Shown here piece after piece: positions 36,907 to 55,791 of a stretch of DNA of 64,000 nucleotides (position 1 is the first letter of the stretch; the number at the start of each line of letters is the position of its first letter). Origin of the DNA: an uncultured Alsobacter sp. (GTDB lineage: Bacteria; Pseudomonadota; Alphaproteobacteria; Rhizobiales; Beijerinckiaceae). The position numbers were made by a program, and so were the translations under genes. The stretch spans positions 1-64,000 of the forward strand of contig NZ_CAMFHB010000010.1 of the NCBI RefSeq assembly GCF_945952055.1, given 5' to 3'. The notes below the pieces were generated by a model. That model worked only from the letters and a program-made list of their open reading frames with translations. It was not told the origin of the DNA and searched no databases.

Positions 36907-37476
36907 GGCTATGGGCTCCTGCGTCGCGAGAGGAAAGGGCGGGGAGGGCGCCGTCAGGCCGCGCCGCGCGGGCCGATGCCGGCGCGGGTGGAGCCAACGG
37001 TGCCGGAAGGAGTGGTGACAGCGCGAAGGAAGGGGAGCGACGGCCGCAGCCGGCCCATCGCGGGCGTGCGCCCTTTGCCCGCCGTCGCGTGCATCGTTGG
37101 CATCGGCATTTCCCCCGGGGAGCGTTCTACCCGCTCCTCACCCCTCGGCGCGGCACGGATGCCGCAGCTCGTCTTCTAGCAAATCGGCAGAACCCGTGCT
37201 GCGCAAGGAGCGCGGGTCGGGTGCGTGCCGGGCTTGCGTCTGGGCAACGGCAGGCTGCCGGAGCCACTCCGTTATTTAACATCACGACGATGTTGTTTGA
37301 GGGGCGTGGGATAAGTCCGATCAAGTCTTCGTCAATGTTAAGCACACCTCCAAAGGAGGCTTGATTCATCGGTCCAATTAATTCAATCAGATTATAGGGG
37401 AAGTTCTTAAAGACCCGGGAGCGCGAGCTTAACCGTGGCGGGAACATGCCGTGCCAACGAGACGCTGGGGAACGCC
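36907..37476. other. Intergenic region with AT-rich half and small dyads
   Basis: No convincing gene in these 570 bases. The left half is GC-rich. From about 37265 to 37430 the sequence becomes markedly AT-rich for this genome, as promoter regions or recently acquired DNA often are. Two dyads stand out: AACATC-ACGAC-GATGTT (37278-37294) and CCTCC-AAA-GGAGG (37347-37359). GATTATAGGG near 37390 could be a -10 region for the two-component genes. Short open frames here have atypical composition and were not called. Confidence 0.5.
37278..37294. promoter_or_regulatory. Dyad upstream of two-component genes
   Basis: AACATC and GATGTT form 6-bp perfect arms around ACGAC in an AT-rich stretch about 180 bases before the response-regulator start. 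It might be an operator; no regulator is suggested by sequence. Confidence 0.25.
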
Positions 37477-38163
37477 TTGTCCACGCATTCCATCTTGCTC
37501 GTCGAAGACAACCCGCGGATCTGCGTCCACATCGAGCAGATCCTGCGCACGGCCGGCTATGCGGTCACCTCCAGCAAGAGCCCCGCCGAGTTCTTCGACG
37601 CCTGGTCCGCCCGCCGCCACTCGCTCTATCTGGTCGATCTCAGGCTGGGCGAGGAGGACGGGTCGGAGATCATCGACCGGGTTCGGACCGCCGGTGACGA
37701 GACCCCCGCGCTGGTCCTGTCGGCCGAGTGCAATGTGGACGCGAAGGTAACCTGCCTCTAGGTCGGTGCCGACGACTACCTCACCAAGCCCTTCCATCCC
37801 CGCGAGCTGGTGTCGCGCGTCGCGGCGCTGCTGCGCCGGTCGGCGCGCGCGGCCCCGCCGCAACTCCTCTTCGCGGGCCTCGAACTCGACGAGGCGGGCA
37901 ACGAGGCCCGCTATGCCGGCCGCAAGGCGCGCCTGACCCGGACCGAGGCCCGCGTGCTCGAACTCCTGATCAAGGCTGGCGGGCGCCCGGTGCGCCGCGA
38001 AACCCTGCAGATCCGGCTGGGCGGCTCGGACGGCACGTCGGACTACGCCGTCGACAAGACCATGTCCCGGTTGCGCCGGGCCCTGGAGGCGCTGGGGAGC
38101 CCCATCGCCATCCGGACCATGAAGGGGCTCGGCTACTCCCTGGACGAGACGGTGGGGGCCTGA
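37477..38163 (+). pseudogene. OmpR/PhoB-family response regulator interrupted by an amber codon
   Basis: The frame encodes a complete response regulator of about 228 codons except for a TAG at 37759-37761 (codon 95). The receiver domain has the acidic pair (LLVEDN), phospho-acceptor Asp54 (LVDLRL), a Ser in LVLSAE and, after the stop, GADDYLTKPF with the conserved Lys. A winged-helix effector follows ([32 protein letters not shown]). The stop lies where relatives often have GAG or a similar codon, so one base change explains it. The TTG at 37477 has GGGGA upstream; a GTG at 37435 is an alternative. Either a dead gene, a suppressed stop, or a sequencing error. Couples to the histidine kinase gene 4 bases later. 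Confidence 0.85.
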
Positions 38164-38167
38164 GACC

Positions 38168-39568
38168 GTGCCCAGCAGCTTCGCCGGGCGTATTGCCGTC
38201 CGCGTCGGCGCGGTACTGTTGCTCCTGTTCTCCCTCCACCTGGCCTACCAGGCGAAGCGCAACGTCGACGAGCGGCACGCGCTCGACATCGGGATCGTGC
38301 ATCGCGCCACCCGCGCCGTGGCCAATACGCTCGAGACCGGCATCGGCCCCGGTCCTGTTCCCCTTGCGGGCGCGAGCGAGAGCCTCGACATTTACGCGAG
38401 GTCCGAGGCTCCCCTGAATGCCTACCGGGTCATCGAGCCGGTCGCGGGACGCATCGTCGCGCAAGGCGGCCGGGTCGACACGCTGGCCCGGGTCGCCGAA
38501 TTCGTGCGCTACGATCCGATGCGCACCATCTCCGAAGTCTCGGAGGTCGAGCTCGACGGCAAGCCCGTCATCTGGGGGATGCTCCGGCAGGACGTCGGAG
38601 ATCGCGACATGCTCGTGGAGGTCGCCATCGAGCGCGGCACCCCGGGGCTCATGCGCGATGCGCTGCTGGGCGAACTCGCCCTCGACGTTCCCGCCGTCTG
38701 GGTGCTGTCGATCGCGTCCGCGATCTTCCTGGTCTACCTCATGATTCGGACCGGGCTCGCCCCCCTCGTAGAGGCGCGCAGGGCGTTGCGCGAAGACGGG
38801 CCCCGGGCCCCCGCGATTCCAGGCACGAGACGGGACCCGGAAGCCTCCGTGGAGGAGGTCGACGGCTTCCTGGACGACCTGCGGGGGGCCTTCGCCCGCC
38901 AGTCGGCCATCGTCCAGGCCCAGCAGGAGTTCGTCGCGCGTTCGGCCCACGAGCTGCGCACGCCCCTGACGCTGATGGCCCTCGACCTCGCCGGGATCGA
39001 CGACGATCGGGCCAGGGCCATGGAAGCCGACGTCCACGACCTGTCCGCCAAGATCGCCAACATGCTGGCCTGGGCCAGGCTCGACGCGGATGCCGACCGG
39101 CACGTCGCCCTCGTGGAGATCGGCCCCGTGGCGGCGAGGGTTGTGGCGGGGCTGAAGCCGCTGGCCGACCGGCGCGGCACCAGCCTGGCCGTGACCTGCG
39201 AGCCCGGAGCCAGGGTCGTCGGCGACCCGTTCTCCGTGGAAGAGGCTCTTCGCAATCTGGTGGAAAATGCCGTCCGCCACGGTCCCGAGGGGGGGCACGT
39301 TTTCATCGGCGGCCAGGCGGATGGAACGGTGACAGTCGACGACGACGGGCCGGGGTTTCCGACCCTGGATCCCGACGTTCTGTGCCGGCCCTTCTGGCGC
39401 GGCGGAAACGGCACCGAAGGCTCGGGCCTGGGCCTGGCGCTGGTGCGCAGAATCGCTGAGCGGCATTCGGCAGCCTTGCGCTTCGAGCGCTCTCCGCGTG
39501 GAGGGGGCCGAGCGGTCCTCGCGTTCCGCCGCGTCAAGGCCGCCGCGCTGGCAGATTTAGCTCAATAA
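38168..39568 (+). CDS. Sensor histidine kinase
   Basis: Inner-membrane kinase of 466 residues, GTG start. Helix 1 spans about residues 9-26 and helix 2 about 175-195; between them lies a periplasmic sensor region of about 145 residues without a recognised domain. The H-box is ARSAHELRTPLT with His261 as phosphorylation site, followed by N-box NLVENAVRH, G1 VDDDGPGFP and G2 GSGLGLALV. No clear HAMP domain. It should phosphorylate the adjacent response regulator, which is interrupted in this sequence. Located directly upstream of the giant peroxidase gene, so it may control it. Confidence 0.9.
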   Translation: MPSSFAGRIAVRVGAVLLLLFSLHLAYQAKRNVDERHALDIGIVHRATRAVANTLETGIGPGPVPLAGASESLDIYARSEAPLNAYRVIEPVAGRIVAQGGRVDTLARVAEFVRYDPMRTISEVSEVELDGKPVIWGMLRQDVGDRDMLVEVAIERGTPGLMRDALLGELALDVPAVWVLSIASAIFLVYLMIRTGLAPLVEARRALREDGPRAPAIPGTRRDPEASVEEVDGFLDDLRGAFARQSAIVQAQQEFVARSAHELRTPLTLMALDLAGIDDDRARAMEADVHDLSAKIANMLAWARLDADADRHVALVEIGPVAARVVAGLKPLADRRGTSLAVTCEPGARVVGDPFSVEEALRNLVENAVRHGPEGGHVFIGGQADGTVTVDDDGPGFPTLDPDVLCRPFWRGGNGTEGSGLGLALVRRIAERHSAALRFERSPRGGGRAVLAFRRVKAAALADLAQ

Positions 39569-39931
39569 AACGGTTAACGAGCGCTTAAACTTTCCTGTCG
39601 GATGTCAGGATTGTGTCAGGTTGAGTTGAGAACCTGACACAACCAAAACGCGCAGAATCCATGCCCGTTTTCTGGGGAGTTCGACGCGGATGGCGCCGGC
39701 CAGGCGACGTTCGCGAACGGCCTCCCTCGTCCTGAAACCGCCAGAGGGAACGCCGCGCTTGTGCCCGTCAGCCCCCCACGGATCTCCGGTTGCCGATGCC
39801 CCGAAGGGCCCGCGGCAGGGCTGCGCCTCTAGCGCGTTCCTGGCCCCTCTTTGTCCTGCGTCCCGTGCCGGCAGCGCGTCCTGCCAGCCCCGGTCCTCGC
39901 GCCCTGAAAAACCCCGCTTGGAGTGCTTGCC
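39569..39931 (+). promoter_or_regulatory. Control region of the giant peroxidase gene, with direct repeats and a 12-bp dyad
   Basis: TGTCAGG occurs at 39603-39609 and 39614-39620, an 11-bp step as in Pho-box-like sites of OmpR/PhoB regulators. Overlapping the second copy is a perfect inverted repeat: TTGTGTCAGGTT (39611-39622), 8 bases, AACCTGACACAA (39631-39642). The stretch 39565-39600 is AT-rich (AATAAAACGGTTAACG). The hairpin lacks a T-run, so an operator is more likely than a terminator. The remaining 280 bases up to the start codon look like an untranslated leader; no gene seen. Confidence 0.5.
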
Positions 39932-50083
<10,152 letters not shown>

Positions 50084-50093
50084 CGACCATGAC

Positions 50094-50117
50094 GGGACGG
50101 GCCCCGCGGCCCGTCCC
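50094..50117 (+). terminator. Strong hairpin between giant peroxidase gene and secretion operon
   Basis: GGGACGGGCC and GGCCCGTCCC form a perfect 10-bp stem with loop CCGC, 11 bases after the peroxidase stop. There is no T-run, so it is not a standard rho-independent terminator. It may protect the upstream mRNA end, pause polymerase or reduce readthrough, giving more peroxidase than transporter transcript. Confidence 0.45.
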
Positions 50118-50169
50118 GACCCGTCAACCTCCGGCGCCGGTCGCGCCTCCCATGATGCGGTGAACTCCA

Positions 50170-51915
50170 GTGGCGAACGAACGAGACGTCAGTGCCGCAA
50201 GGCGACGCGCCGCAGCCGAGCTGACGCGCGGGATTTCCGGAACCGTCGTTTTCCTCTTCATCATGTCGGGCCTCATCAGCCTGCTCGCGCTCACCGGCGC
50301 GCTGTACATGATGCAGGTCTACGATCGCGCCCTGACGAGCGGCAGCGTGCCCACGCTCGCCGCCCTGTCGGCCCTGGCGCTGGGGCTCTACCTGTTCCAG
50401 GGCGCCTTCGACGCGATCCGCAGCCAGGTGCTGGTGCGCATCGGCGCCCGCCTCGACCGCAAGCTCGGGCCGATCGCGCACAAGGTGGCGATCGAGATGC
50501 CGCGCTTCGGCTTCTCGACCACCGAAAGCCTGGAGCGCGGCCGCGACGTCGACACGGTGCGCGGCTTCCTGGCCGGGCAGGGGCCGGCGGCGCTGTTCGA
50601 CCTGCCGTGGATCCCGGTCTTCCTGGCCTTCGTCTACATCCTGCATCCCTGGCTGGGCGTGCTGACGCTGACGGGCGCCTTCGTTCTCGCCGTGCTGACC
50701 ATCGCCAGCGAGTTCCTGACGCGCCGGCACGCGGCGGGCACCCGGGCCGCCGCCATCGCCCGCAATGCCATCGCCGACAGCAACGCCCGCAACGCCGACG
50801 TCATCCGGGCCATGGGCTTCTCCGGCCACGCGGTGGCGCGCTTCAAGGCCGCCAACGACGAGCACCTCACCCTGCAGACGCGCACCAGCGACATCGCCGG
50901 CACGCTCTCGGCACTGTCGCGCGTGCTGCGGATGCTGCTGCAGTCGGGCGTGCTCGGCCTCGGCGCCTTCCTCGTCATCAAGGGCGAACTCACCGCCGGC
51001 GCCATCATGGCTGCGACGGTCGCGTCCGGACGCGCGCTGGCACCCGTCGACCAGGCCATCGCCAACTGGAAGAGCTTCGTCGCCGCGCGGGCATCGTTTG
51101 CCCGGCTGCGCGAGACGATCGGGGCCCTGGCCACCGCGGTCCAGCCGATGGACCTGCCGCGCGCGCGCCGTTTCCTGTCCGTGTCCAACGTGACGGTCGC
51201 GGCACCGGCCAGCGGCCAGGTGATCCTGACCGACATGACGCTCGAGCTGCGGGCCGGGGAGGCTCTCGGCATCATCGGACCGAGCGGTGGCGGCAAGTCG
51301 ACGCTCGTGCGCGCGCTCGTCAACGTGTGGCCGACCCTGCGGGGATCGATCCGTCTCGACGGGGCGGAACTCGGGCACTGGAACGAAGACGCGCTGGGCC
51401 GCAACATCGGCTACCTGCCCCAGGACGTGGCGCTGCTCGACGCCACCGTCGAGGAGAACATCGCGCGCCTCGATCCCAGCCCCGATCCCGACAAGGTGAT
51501 CGCGGCGGCGACCGCGGCCGGCATTCATGAGCTGATCCTGAAGCTGCCGCAGGGCTACCGCACCCCGATCGGGCCGCAGGGGTCGGTGCTCTCCGCCGGG
51601 CAGCGCCAGCGCGTCGGCCTCGCCCGGGCGCTCTACGGCGATCCCTTCCTGGTCGTCATGGACGAGCCGAATTCCAACCTCGACACCACCGGCGAGGCCG
51701 CGCTCAAGGACGCCATCCTCGCCGTCAAGGCGCGGGGCGGCATCGCCATCGTGGTGGCGCACCGCCCGAGCGCCCTGGCGGCCGTCGACCACATCGCAGT
51801 CATCCAGAACGGACGGCTCGCGGCCATGGGGCCGCGTGACGAAATCCTGTCCCACGGGAGCGGGTCCTCGGTGCATCCGCTCCCCGACAAGCTTTCCAGG
51901 AGGAAGGTGTCATGA
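50170..51915 (+). CDS. Type I secretion system permease/ATPase (PrtD/HlyB family)
   Basis: Inner-membrane ABC exporter of 581 residues, GTG start. No C39 peptidase domain, so it belongs to the PrtD-like group that exports RTX proteins with an uncleaved C-terminal signal. Six helices span about 25-300 (FLFIMSGLISLLALTGALYMMQVYDRAL is typical). The ATPase has Walker A GPSGGGKST (about 371-379), signature LSAGQRQRVGLARAL (about 474-488) and Walker B LVVMDEPNSNLD. It lies 86 bases after the giant peroxidase gene, which is the obvious substrate. The stop overlaps the next start (ATGA). The outer-membrane TolC partner is not in the window. Confidence 0.93.
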   Translation: MANERDVSAARRRAAAELTRGISGTVVFLFIMSGLISLLALTGALYMMQVYDRALTSGSVPTLAALSALALGLYLFQGAFDAIRSQVLVRIGARLDRKLGPIAHKVAIEMPRFGFSTTESLERGRDVDTVRGFLAGQGPAALFDLPWIPVFLAFVYILHPWLGVLTLTGAFVLAVLTIASEFLTRRHAAGTRAAAIARNAIADSNARNADVIRAMGFSGHAVARFKAANDEHLTLQTRTSDIAGTLSALSRVLRMLLQSGVLGLGAFLVIKGELTAGAIMAATVASGRALAPVDQAIANWKSFVAARASFARLRETIGALATAVQPMDLPRARRFLSVSNVTVAAPASGQVILTDMTLELRAGEALGIIGPSGGGKSTLVRALVNVWPTLRGSIRLDGAELGHWNEDALGRNIGYLPQDVALLDATVEENIARLDPSPDPDKVIAAATAAGIHELILKLPQGYRTPIGPQGSVLSAGQRQRVGLARALYGDPFLVVMDEPNSNLDTTGEAALKDAILAVKARGGIAIVVAHRPSALAAVDHIAVIQNGRLAAMGPRDEILSHGSGSSVHPLPDKLSRRKVS

Positions 51916-54017
51916 TCCGGGTCAAGGCGGCACAGCAGCGGCAGGTCGAAACCGGCCCGTCGCGTCAGGCCTTCGTCGAGGCGGGGCTCGAGAAGACCCC
52001 GGTGGGGCTGGCGGGCATCGGCATCGCGCTGGTGTCCATGGCGCTCTACATGAAGGGGCTCGTGGCCCCCGCCTTCGGGCGCGGCCAGGCGACCGAGGAG
52101 CCCGAGCGGCGCGATCCCGGCCAGGACGAGGCGGCCCAGGCGCCCACTTCGGCGGACACGATCACCGCCGAGCAGGCGGCGGCCCGCGACGAGGACGCCG
52201 GAGCCGAGGTGATGCCCTTCACGCCCCGCGCCGTGGGCAAGGCGAAGGGCTCCTCCGGCCTGCCGCCGATCGAGATGGAACAGCCGGTCGACCTGCTCGG
52301 CCAGTTCAGAGCGACCCAGCGTTCGCCGCACGCCGCGCCCCGCGACGATGGGGCCGCTCCCGACGGTCGCCAGGCCCCCCAGCGGGACTGGAGCGTTCCG
52401 GACGTCCGGTCGGCCTCCGCGGGTGGCGGTGGCGGCGGGGGAGGAGGAGGTGGCGGTGGCGGGGGCGGCGAAACGCGGCTCGCGCCGCAGCATCAGAACG
52501 AAGCCAACGGGTCGCCGCGCAACCGCGCGCCCATCGTGTTCGGACCGGTCACCCTGCGCTCCGTGCCGGCGGGCGAGACGGTCTGGATCGCCTTCGCGGC
52601 CCTTCTGGCCGGCGCCGTGGACCCCGACCGCGACGCCCTGCGCGTCACCGGTCTGGAGGTTTCGGCGGGCTCCTTCCAGGTTTCGGACGACGGCATCCTC
52701 TACACCGCCCCCTCCGAGGCGGTCGGGCCCGTGCGCTTCTCCTTCCGGGTCACCGACGGCGAGTTCACGGTGCGCCAGGTCGCCACCAGCGAGATCGTCG
52801 ACCGCACGCCGATCGTTGGGACGGACGGAAACGACAGCCTCGTCGGCACGCCCTTCGACGACCGTATCGACGCCCTCGGCGGAGACGACACGGTGGTCGC
52901 CCTGGCGGGCCACGACATCGTCGCCGGCGGCGACGGTGACGACGTCATCGAGGGCGGCGACGGCAACGACACCCTGTTCGGTGGCCTGGGCCACGACGTC
53001 ATCCGGGCCGGGACGGGCAACGACATCGTCTGGGCCGGGGAGGGCGACGACACGGTCTTCGGCCAGGCCGGCAACGACGTGCTCTACGGCGAGGACGGAA
53101 ACGACAGTCTCGCGGGCGGCGAGGGGGCCGACGTGGCCTATGGCGGCCAGGGTGCCGACAGCCTGTCGGGAGATGCCGGGCGCGACGTGCTGTTCGGCCA
53201 GGAGGGCAACGACCTCATGTCCGGCGGCGAGGGGGAGGATCTCCTGGCCGGCGGCACGGGAGCCGACACCCTCGCGGGCGATGCCGGCAACGACATGCTG
53301 CTGGGCGACGAGGGCGACGACAGCCTGTCGGGCGGTGCCGGTCACGACGTCCTGTCCGGCGGGGCCGGGGCCGACACGGTGGACGGCGGCGCCGGAGACG
53401 ACGTCGTCCTGGGGCAGATCGACGCCGCCGCCGACGTGCTGCAGGGCGGAGAGGGGCATGATGTCCTCGACTATGGCGAGGCGACGACGGCGCTGCTGAT
53501 CGACCTTGCCGCGGGGCGCGTCTACGGCGCCGAGACAGGCGAGGACAGCATCTCCGGCTTCGAGAGCATTCGGGCGGGCGCGGGCGACGACCGGGTCGTG
53601 GTCGGCGAGGCGCCGGTGTCGCTGTTCGGCGGCGAGGGGAACGACGTCTTCGAGTTCCAGGCGCCGTCCTCGTCGCAAGCCGCGGCTGCCGCTGGCCAGG
53701 CCGGCATGGCCATCCACGAGATCCTCGACTTCACCGTGGGCGACCGGATCCGGGTCGGCGGATGGACCATCGAGCGCGACGACGGGGAGATCTCCGGGCG
53801 CGCGCGCGACGGCCAGGCCCGCGCCAGCTTCGAGCTCAAGCCGCTGGGGCCGGGCGAGACGCTCGACCTGCAGCAGCCCTTCCGCCTGCGCATCGAGGAA
53901 CGGGACGGGGAGGAGCGGACCGTCCTCGACGTGACCGTGGATGGGGTCGACGATCCCAACTACGCGATCGCGCTGAGCGGCCTCCACTCGCTCGTCTACA
54001 GCTACGCACAACAATGA
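51912..54017 (+). CDS. Membrane-anchored RTX calcium-binding protein between type I secretion genes
   Basis: Protein of 701 residues. A short basic N terminus is followed by one hydrophobic helix (VGLAGIGIALVSMALYMKGL, about residues 31-50), an acidic linker, a run of 16 Gly (about 172-187), a cadherin-like beta domain (about 210-300, with AVDPDRDALRVTG), and many RTX nonapeptides of GGxGxDxLx type (about 300-505). A C-terminal region of about 190 residues follows. Overlaps the ATPase gene (ATGA) and sits before the HlyD gene. The N-terminal helix is unusual for a type I substrate and suggests anchoring in the inner membrane, or a retention role. Exact role unknown. Confidence 0.8.
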   Translation: MIRVKAAQQRQVETGPSRQAFVEAGLEKTPVGLAGIGIALVSMALYMKGLVAPAFGRGQATEEPERRDPGQDEAAQAPTSADTITAEQAAARDEDAGAEVMPFTPRAVGKAKGSSGLPPIEMEQPVDLLGQFRATQRSPHAAPRDDGAAPDGRQAPQRDWSVPDVRSASAGGGGGGGGGGGGGGGGETRLAPQHQNEANGSPRNRAPIVFGPVTLRSVPAGETVWIAFAALLAGAVDPDRDALRVTGLEVSAGSFQVSDDGILYTAPSEAVGPVRFSFRVTDGEFTVRQVATSEIVDRTPIVGTDGNDSLVGTPFDDRIDALGGDDTVVALAGHDIVAGGDGDDVIEGGDGNDTLFGGLGHDVIRAGTGNDIVWAGEGDDTVFGQAGNDVLYGEDGNDSLAGGEGADVAYGGQGADSLSGDAGRDVLFGQEGNDLMSGGEGEDLLAGGTGADTLAGDAGNDMLLGDEGDDSLSGGAGHDVLSGGAGADTVDGGAGDDVVLGQIDAAADVLQGGEGHDVLDYGEATTALLIDLAAGRVYGAETGEDSISGFESIRAGAGDDRVVVGEAPVSLFGGEGNDVFEFQAPSSSQAAAAAGQAGMAIHEILDFTVGDRIRVGGWTIERDDGEISGRARDGQARASFELKPLGPGETLDLQQPFRLRIEERDGEERTVLDVTVDGVDDPNYAIALSGLHSLVYSYAQQ

Positions 54018-54052
54018 CGCCGCCGCGCGGCGAGGCGTCCGGAGATCGATCC

Positions 54053-55372
54053 ATGAGCAAGGACAGCTACTCCCCCTTCGTGCGGGACCCGCGTGACCGG
54101 ACCTTCCGGATCATGCCCCAGGTCGTGGGTGGCATCGTTCTGGGCGCCGGCCTGCTCGGCGGGCTGGGCGGCTGGGCCGCCGTGGCGCGGCTCGAGGGCG
54201 CCGTGATCGCGCCGGGCACGGTGAAGGTCGAGCAGAACCTCAAGGAGGTCCAGCACCGCGACGGCGGCATCGTGCGGGCGATCGGGGTGAAGACCGGCGA
54301 CACGGTTCGCCAGGGTCAGGTCCTGATGAGCCTCGATGAGGTGCAGACCCGCGCCGAACACCAGATCGTGCGGTCGCAGCTCGCCGAGGCGCTGGTCCGG
54401 CAGGCCCGGCTCATGGCCGAGCGCGACAATGCCGAGGTGATCGCCTTCCCGACGGACCTGGCGGACCTCTCGTCAGGCCACGACGCCCTCATGGCGAGCG
54501 AGAAGCGGGTGTTCGACGGCAATCGCCTCACCCGCTCGAGCCAGATCCAGCAGCTCAACCTCGGCATCGACCAGATCCTGCAGGAGATCGCCGGCAGCGA
54601 GGCGCGCCGTGCCGCGGTGAAGGAGGAGATCGAGCTGGTCACCACCGAGCGCGTGAAGGTGCTCGACCTGTACCAGCGGGCGCTGATCGCCCATGACCGC
54701 GTCTATGCCGTCAACCGCGAGATCGTCCGCCTGCAGGGCACGAGCGGCGAGATCGAGTCGGGCATCGCCCGCGCCAGGACCCGCATCAACGAGGCGCGCC
54801 TGCAGATCCTCGCCATCGAGCAGAACGCGCGGGTCGAGGCGCAGAAGGAACTGCGTACGGTGGAGGCCCGCATCGCCGAACTCGCGGAGCGGAACGTGGC
54901 GATCGGCGATCGCCTGTCGCGCATGGAGATCCGTGCCCCCATCGACGGGACCATCAACGAGGTCACCGTGCACACGGTCGGGGGCGTGGTCACGCCGGCG
55001 GCGCGGCTGATGACCATCGTGCCGGAAGGCAGCGACCTGCGGGTCGAGATCCGCATCGCGCCCAACGACATCAACCAGCTCGCCGTCGGCCAGTCGGCTC
55101 GCCTGCGGTTCACGTCCTTCCAGCAGAACATGACGCCGGAACTGCGCGGCCGGCTGGCCAAGATCTCGGCCGCCACCATGAAGGACCCCGCCACGGGCCA
55201 GCCCTACTATGCCGGCGAGGTCGAGATCGGCGATCGCGGGCCGCTCGGCAACCAGCCCCTGATCCCCGGCATGCCCGTGGAGGTCTACGTCTCCACCCAG
55301 GAGCGCACGGCCCTGTCCTACATGGTGAAGCCCGTCCTGGACCACGTGAACCGGGCCATGCGGGAGCGCTGA
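54053..55372 (+). CDS. HlyD-family type I secretion periplasmic adaptor
   Basis: Membrane fusion protein of 439 residues. One N-terminal helix (MPQVVGGIVLGAGLLGGLGGWAAVARL, about 21-47), then a biotinyl-lipoyl-like half (GAVIAPGTVKVEQNLKEVQHRDGGIV), a long coiled-coil hairpin (about 110-290) and the second half with beta-barrel (MEIRAPIDGTINEVTVHTVGGVV). The ATG at 54053 has GGAG 8 bases before it; an alternative ATG at 54014 overlaps the previous stop. It links the ATPase from 50170 to an outer-membrane channel encoded elsewhere. Confidence 0.93.
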   Translation: MSKDSYSPFVRDPRDRTFRIMPQVVGGIVLGAGLLGGLGGWAAVARLEGAVIAPGTVKVEQNLKEVQHRDGGIVRAIGVKTGDTVRQGQVLMSLDEVQTRAEHQIVRSQLAEALVRQARLMAERDNAEVIAFPTDLADLSSGHDALMASEKRVFDGNRLTRSSQIQQLNLGIDQILQEIAGSEARRAAVKEEIELVTTERVKVLDLYQRALIAHDRVYAVNREIVRLQGTSGEIESGIARARTRINEARLQILAIEQNARVEAQKELRTVEARIAELAERNVAIGDRLSRMEIRAPIDGTINEVTVHTVGGVVTPAARLMTIVPEGSDLRVEIRIAPNDINQLAVGQSARLRFTSFQQNMTPELRGRLAKISAATMKDPATGQPYYAGEVEIGDRGPLGNQPLIPGMPVEVYVSTQERTALSYMVKPVLDHVNRAMRER

Positions 55373-55427
55373 TAGCGCCTGGACTGCTTCGGCGACCCCG
55401 ACGGCCGCGTTCAGCTCGGGCCAGGCA

Positions 55428-55650
55428 CTTCGGCATGCACACACATGATCCTCGATGGTTGAGCGCGTTCTCCCTCCCCTGAAGGGGAGGGTGGATCGCG
55501 CGAAGCGCGAGACGGGTGGGGGCGATGTCGCAGGACTTGGTCCGACGCCAGCGCCGGCCCCGGGTTTGCGGGCTCGTTCTTCGCCGCTGCCCCCACCCGT
55601 CAGCCTCTTCGCGGCTGCCACCCTCCCCTGCAGGGGAGGGAGAGCGCCCT
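55428..55650. repeat. 223-bp palindromic repeat, right copy (element B)
   Basis: Same length and orientation as the copy at 35244-35466. Starts CTTCGGCATGCACACACATG and ends GGGAGGGAGAGCGCCCT; GCGCGAAGCGCGAGACGGGT and CCCCACCCGTCAGCC are shared exactly. The centre of about 70 bases is divergent. The two copies enclose the ManD, two-component, peroxidase and type I secretion genes. No gene is seen in 55373-55791 apart from this element. Confidence 0.88.
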
Positions 55651-55791
55651 TCCCCCGCCTCGGGGAGGCGCACCGGGATTGCCGGTGAGTGTCTGACGCG
55701 GCGGGAAGGAACGGTAGGCAGGCCGAGGGCCTCGAAAGGATGGACCTGCGCCCATCCATCTGGTGAACTCCCCCCGACTTGGGGGACGACC

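Noticed and set aside
37089..37364. Possible small gene of 91 codons in the gap before the two-component genes
   Set aside because: Composition changes abruptly inside it from GC-rich to AT-rich, there is no ribosome-binding site, and no family is suggested.
39611..39642. Perfect 12-bp hairpin read as a terminator of the histidine kinase gene
   Set aside because: It is followed by CCAAAACG on the plus strand and by no T-run on the minus strand, and it overlaps direct repeats of operator type, so an operator is the better reading.
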